Of a stretch of 64,000 nucleotides of DNA, positions 63,364 to 64,000 are shown piece after piece (position 1 is the stretch's first letter; each line of letters starts with the position of its first letter). The notes below the pieces were generated by a model. The model was not told where the DNA came from. It saw nothing but the letters and a program-made list of their open reading frames with translations, and did not search any database. The stretch spans positions 62,001-126,000 of the forward strand of contig NZ_RKIC01000016.1 of assembly GCF_003755185.1 (NCBI RefSeq), written 5' to 3'. This DNA is from Frigoribacterium sp. PhB24. GTDB taxonomy: Bacteria > Actinomycetota > Actinomycetes > Actinomycetales > Microbacteriaceae. Made by a program: the position numbers and the translations under genes.

Positions 63364-63564
63364 GTCCGGGCAGTTCGCATTGCGGATGACGCATCGCCTC
63401 GAGACCCTGTGCGACACGTGTTCCGGCCCGACGCCTAGCCATTTTCCGTCGTACCTCCCCAACGGGGACATGTCCTCTTTTCGGAGGACCGGCAGACTGG
63501 CTACGGTCTCAGGACGAGACCGTCGGAGGCCGCGCCTCCTGCGCCGCACGGATTGCGAACACAC

Positions 63565-64000
63565 ATGCCCCTGGTCGAGACCCCGACCCCCAGCCGACAC
63601 GGCCGCCTGATCGCGGCGGTGGTGCGGGCCACCAAGCCCCTCTTCCACCTCCACCTCGCGCTCTACAAGCGTGAGCTGGCCCGGTCACCCTTCCCCCGCG
63701 ACGCCAGACGCACGATCGTCGACGGCCCGGACCCCGACCGCCTGCTGTTCGTCGGCAGCATCGCCGTCGAGGGCTTCGGCGTGCTCGCCCACGACCTCAC
63801 CTGCGCCAGCCAGACGGCGCGCCTCGTCGGCTCCGCCCGCGGCCGCGGGGTCACCTGGCGCGAGGTCTCCTCGCCCGTGCTGACGGCCGCGGAGGCCGCG
63901 CGCGTCGAGCTGCCGTCGGAACGTGCCGACGTGGCCGTGGTGCTGCTGGGCATCTGCGACGTGCTGCTCGCGACCGGTGGGGCCTCGTGGGAGGCGTCGC
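63565..64000 (+). CDS. SGNH/GDSL-type hydrolase (truncated at window end)
   Basis: 145 codons to the edge. ATG 63565. RLLFVGSIAVEGFGVLAHDLT has the GDS-like serine block, and ADVAVVLLGICDVLLATGG resembles the GxND-like block III. Typical of actinobacterial GDSL-family proteins. The C-terminal D-x-x-H lies outside the window, so the call is tentative. No signal peptide. A dispersed 11-mer (63530-63540) and hairpin precede the start. Confidence 0.5.
   Translation, partial: MPLVETPTPSRHGRLIAAVVRATKPLFHLHLALYKRELARSPFPRDARRTIVDGPDPDRLLFVGSIAVEGFGVLAHDLTCASQTARLVGSARGRGVTWREVSSPVLTAAEAARVELPSERADVAVVLLGICDVLLATGGASWEAS

Overview
The window is 64 kb of very GC-rich DNA with densely packed genes. 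Many start codons overlap the previous stop (ATGA or GTGA), and many starts sit about 7 bases after a TANNNT box with no leader. The gene content points to a pigmented actinobacterium of the Microbacteriaceae (Frigoribacterium/Curtobacterium/Clavibacter-like): a C50-carotenoid operon, a Zur regulon, a LAxTG sortase signal, CopD-CtaG, DUF4383 and DUF4307 proteins. The genus is a guess. I see no rRNA, tRNA, CRISPR array, phage or classical insertion sequence.

Layout. 0-6 kb: peptide/sugar ABC importer, flavohaemoprotein and an orphan LacI regulator. 6-13.3 kb: cell-wall subtilisin, acetyl-CoA synthetase, nitroreductase, a DUF559-type nuclease gene between two palindromes, and a PEP-mutase-like enzyme. 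13.4-17.3 kb: YtxH/holin/DUF3618/YihY membrane operon and a GT87-like mannosyltransferase. 17.4-25.5 kb: MarR regulator, C50 carotenoid operon crtE-B-I-Ye-Yf-Eb with divergent idi, and a fatty-acid desaturase. 25.6-30 kb: membrane proteins, purB with a small tyrosine phosphatase, and an aromatic/histidinol-phosphate aminotransferase. 30-34 kb: branched-chain/pyruvate-type dehydrogenase E1a-E1b-E2. 34-37 kb: GntR regulator with a GlcNAc-type PTS. 37.8-42.3 kb: znuACB-zur, zinc-free ribosomal proteins L28, L33 and S14, and HU. 42.4-53 kb: CopD-CtaG, oxidoreductase, regulators, Pif1-type helicase, haem oxygenase, lipid kinase. 53-58 kb: second DUF559 gene, glutathione peroxidase, and a TasA-like protein followed by a SipW-type signal peptidase fused to a LamG domain. 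58-64 kb: a type II restriction-modification pair, a Ser/Thr kinase with a GAF domain, an F420-type reductase, microproteins and a truncated SGNH hydrolase.

Regulation can be read from the sequence in several places. A Zur-box promoter lies before znuA. One 14-bp operator occurs in front of both gntR and the PTS genes, as exact reverse complements. A DtxR/IdeR-like box precedes haem oxygenase. A LacI-type operator precedes the ABC operon.

Three repeat systems stand out. (1) An 11-mer, AGGAGGCGCGG, occurs exactly at least 23 times; by base composition well under one is expected. It lies at gene ends, inside protein linkers, as opposed pairs forming hairpins, and a 10/11 variant once serves as a ribosome-binding site. 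(2) A 58-base near-perfect palindrome occurs three times, twice flanking a DUF559 gene. (3) An 18-bp inverted repeat flanks the second DUF559 gene. Both DUF559 units are about 1.15 kb and resemble small mobile cassettes. The other notable find is the SipW-LamG fusion, a peptidase apparently joined to its own substrate.
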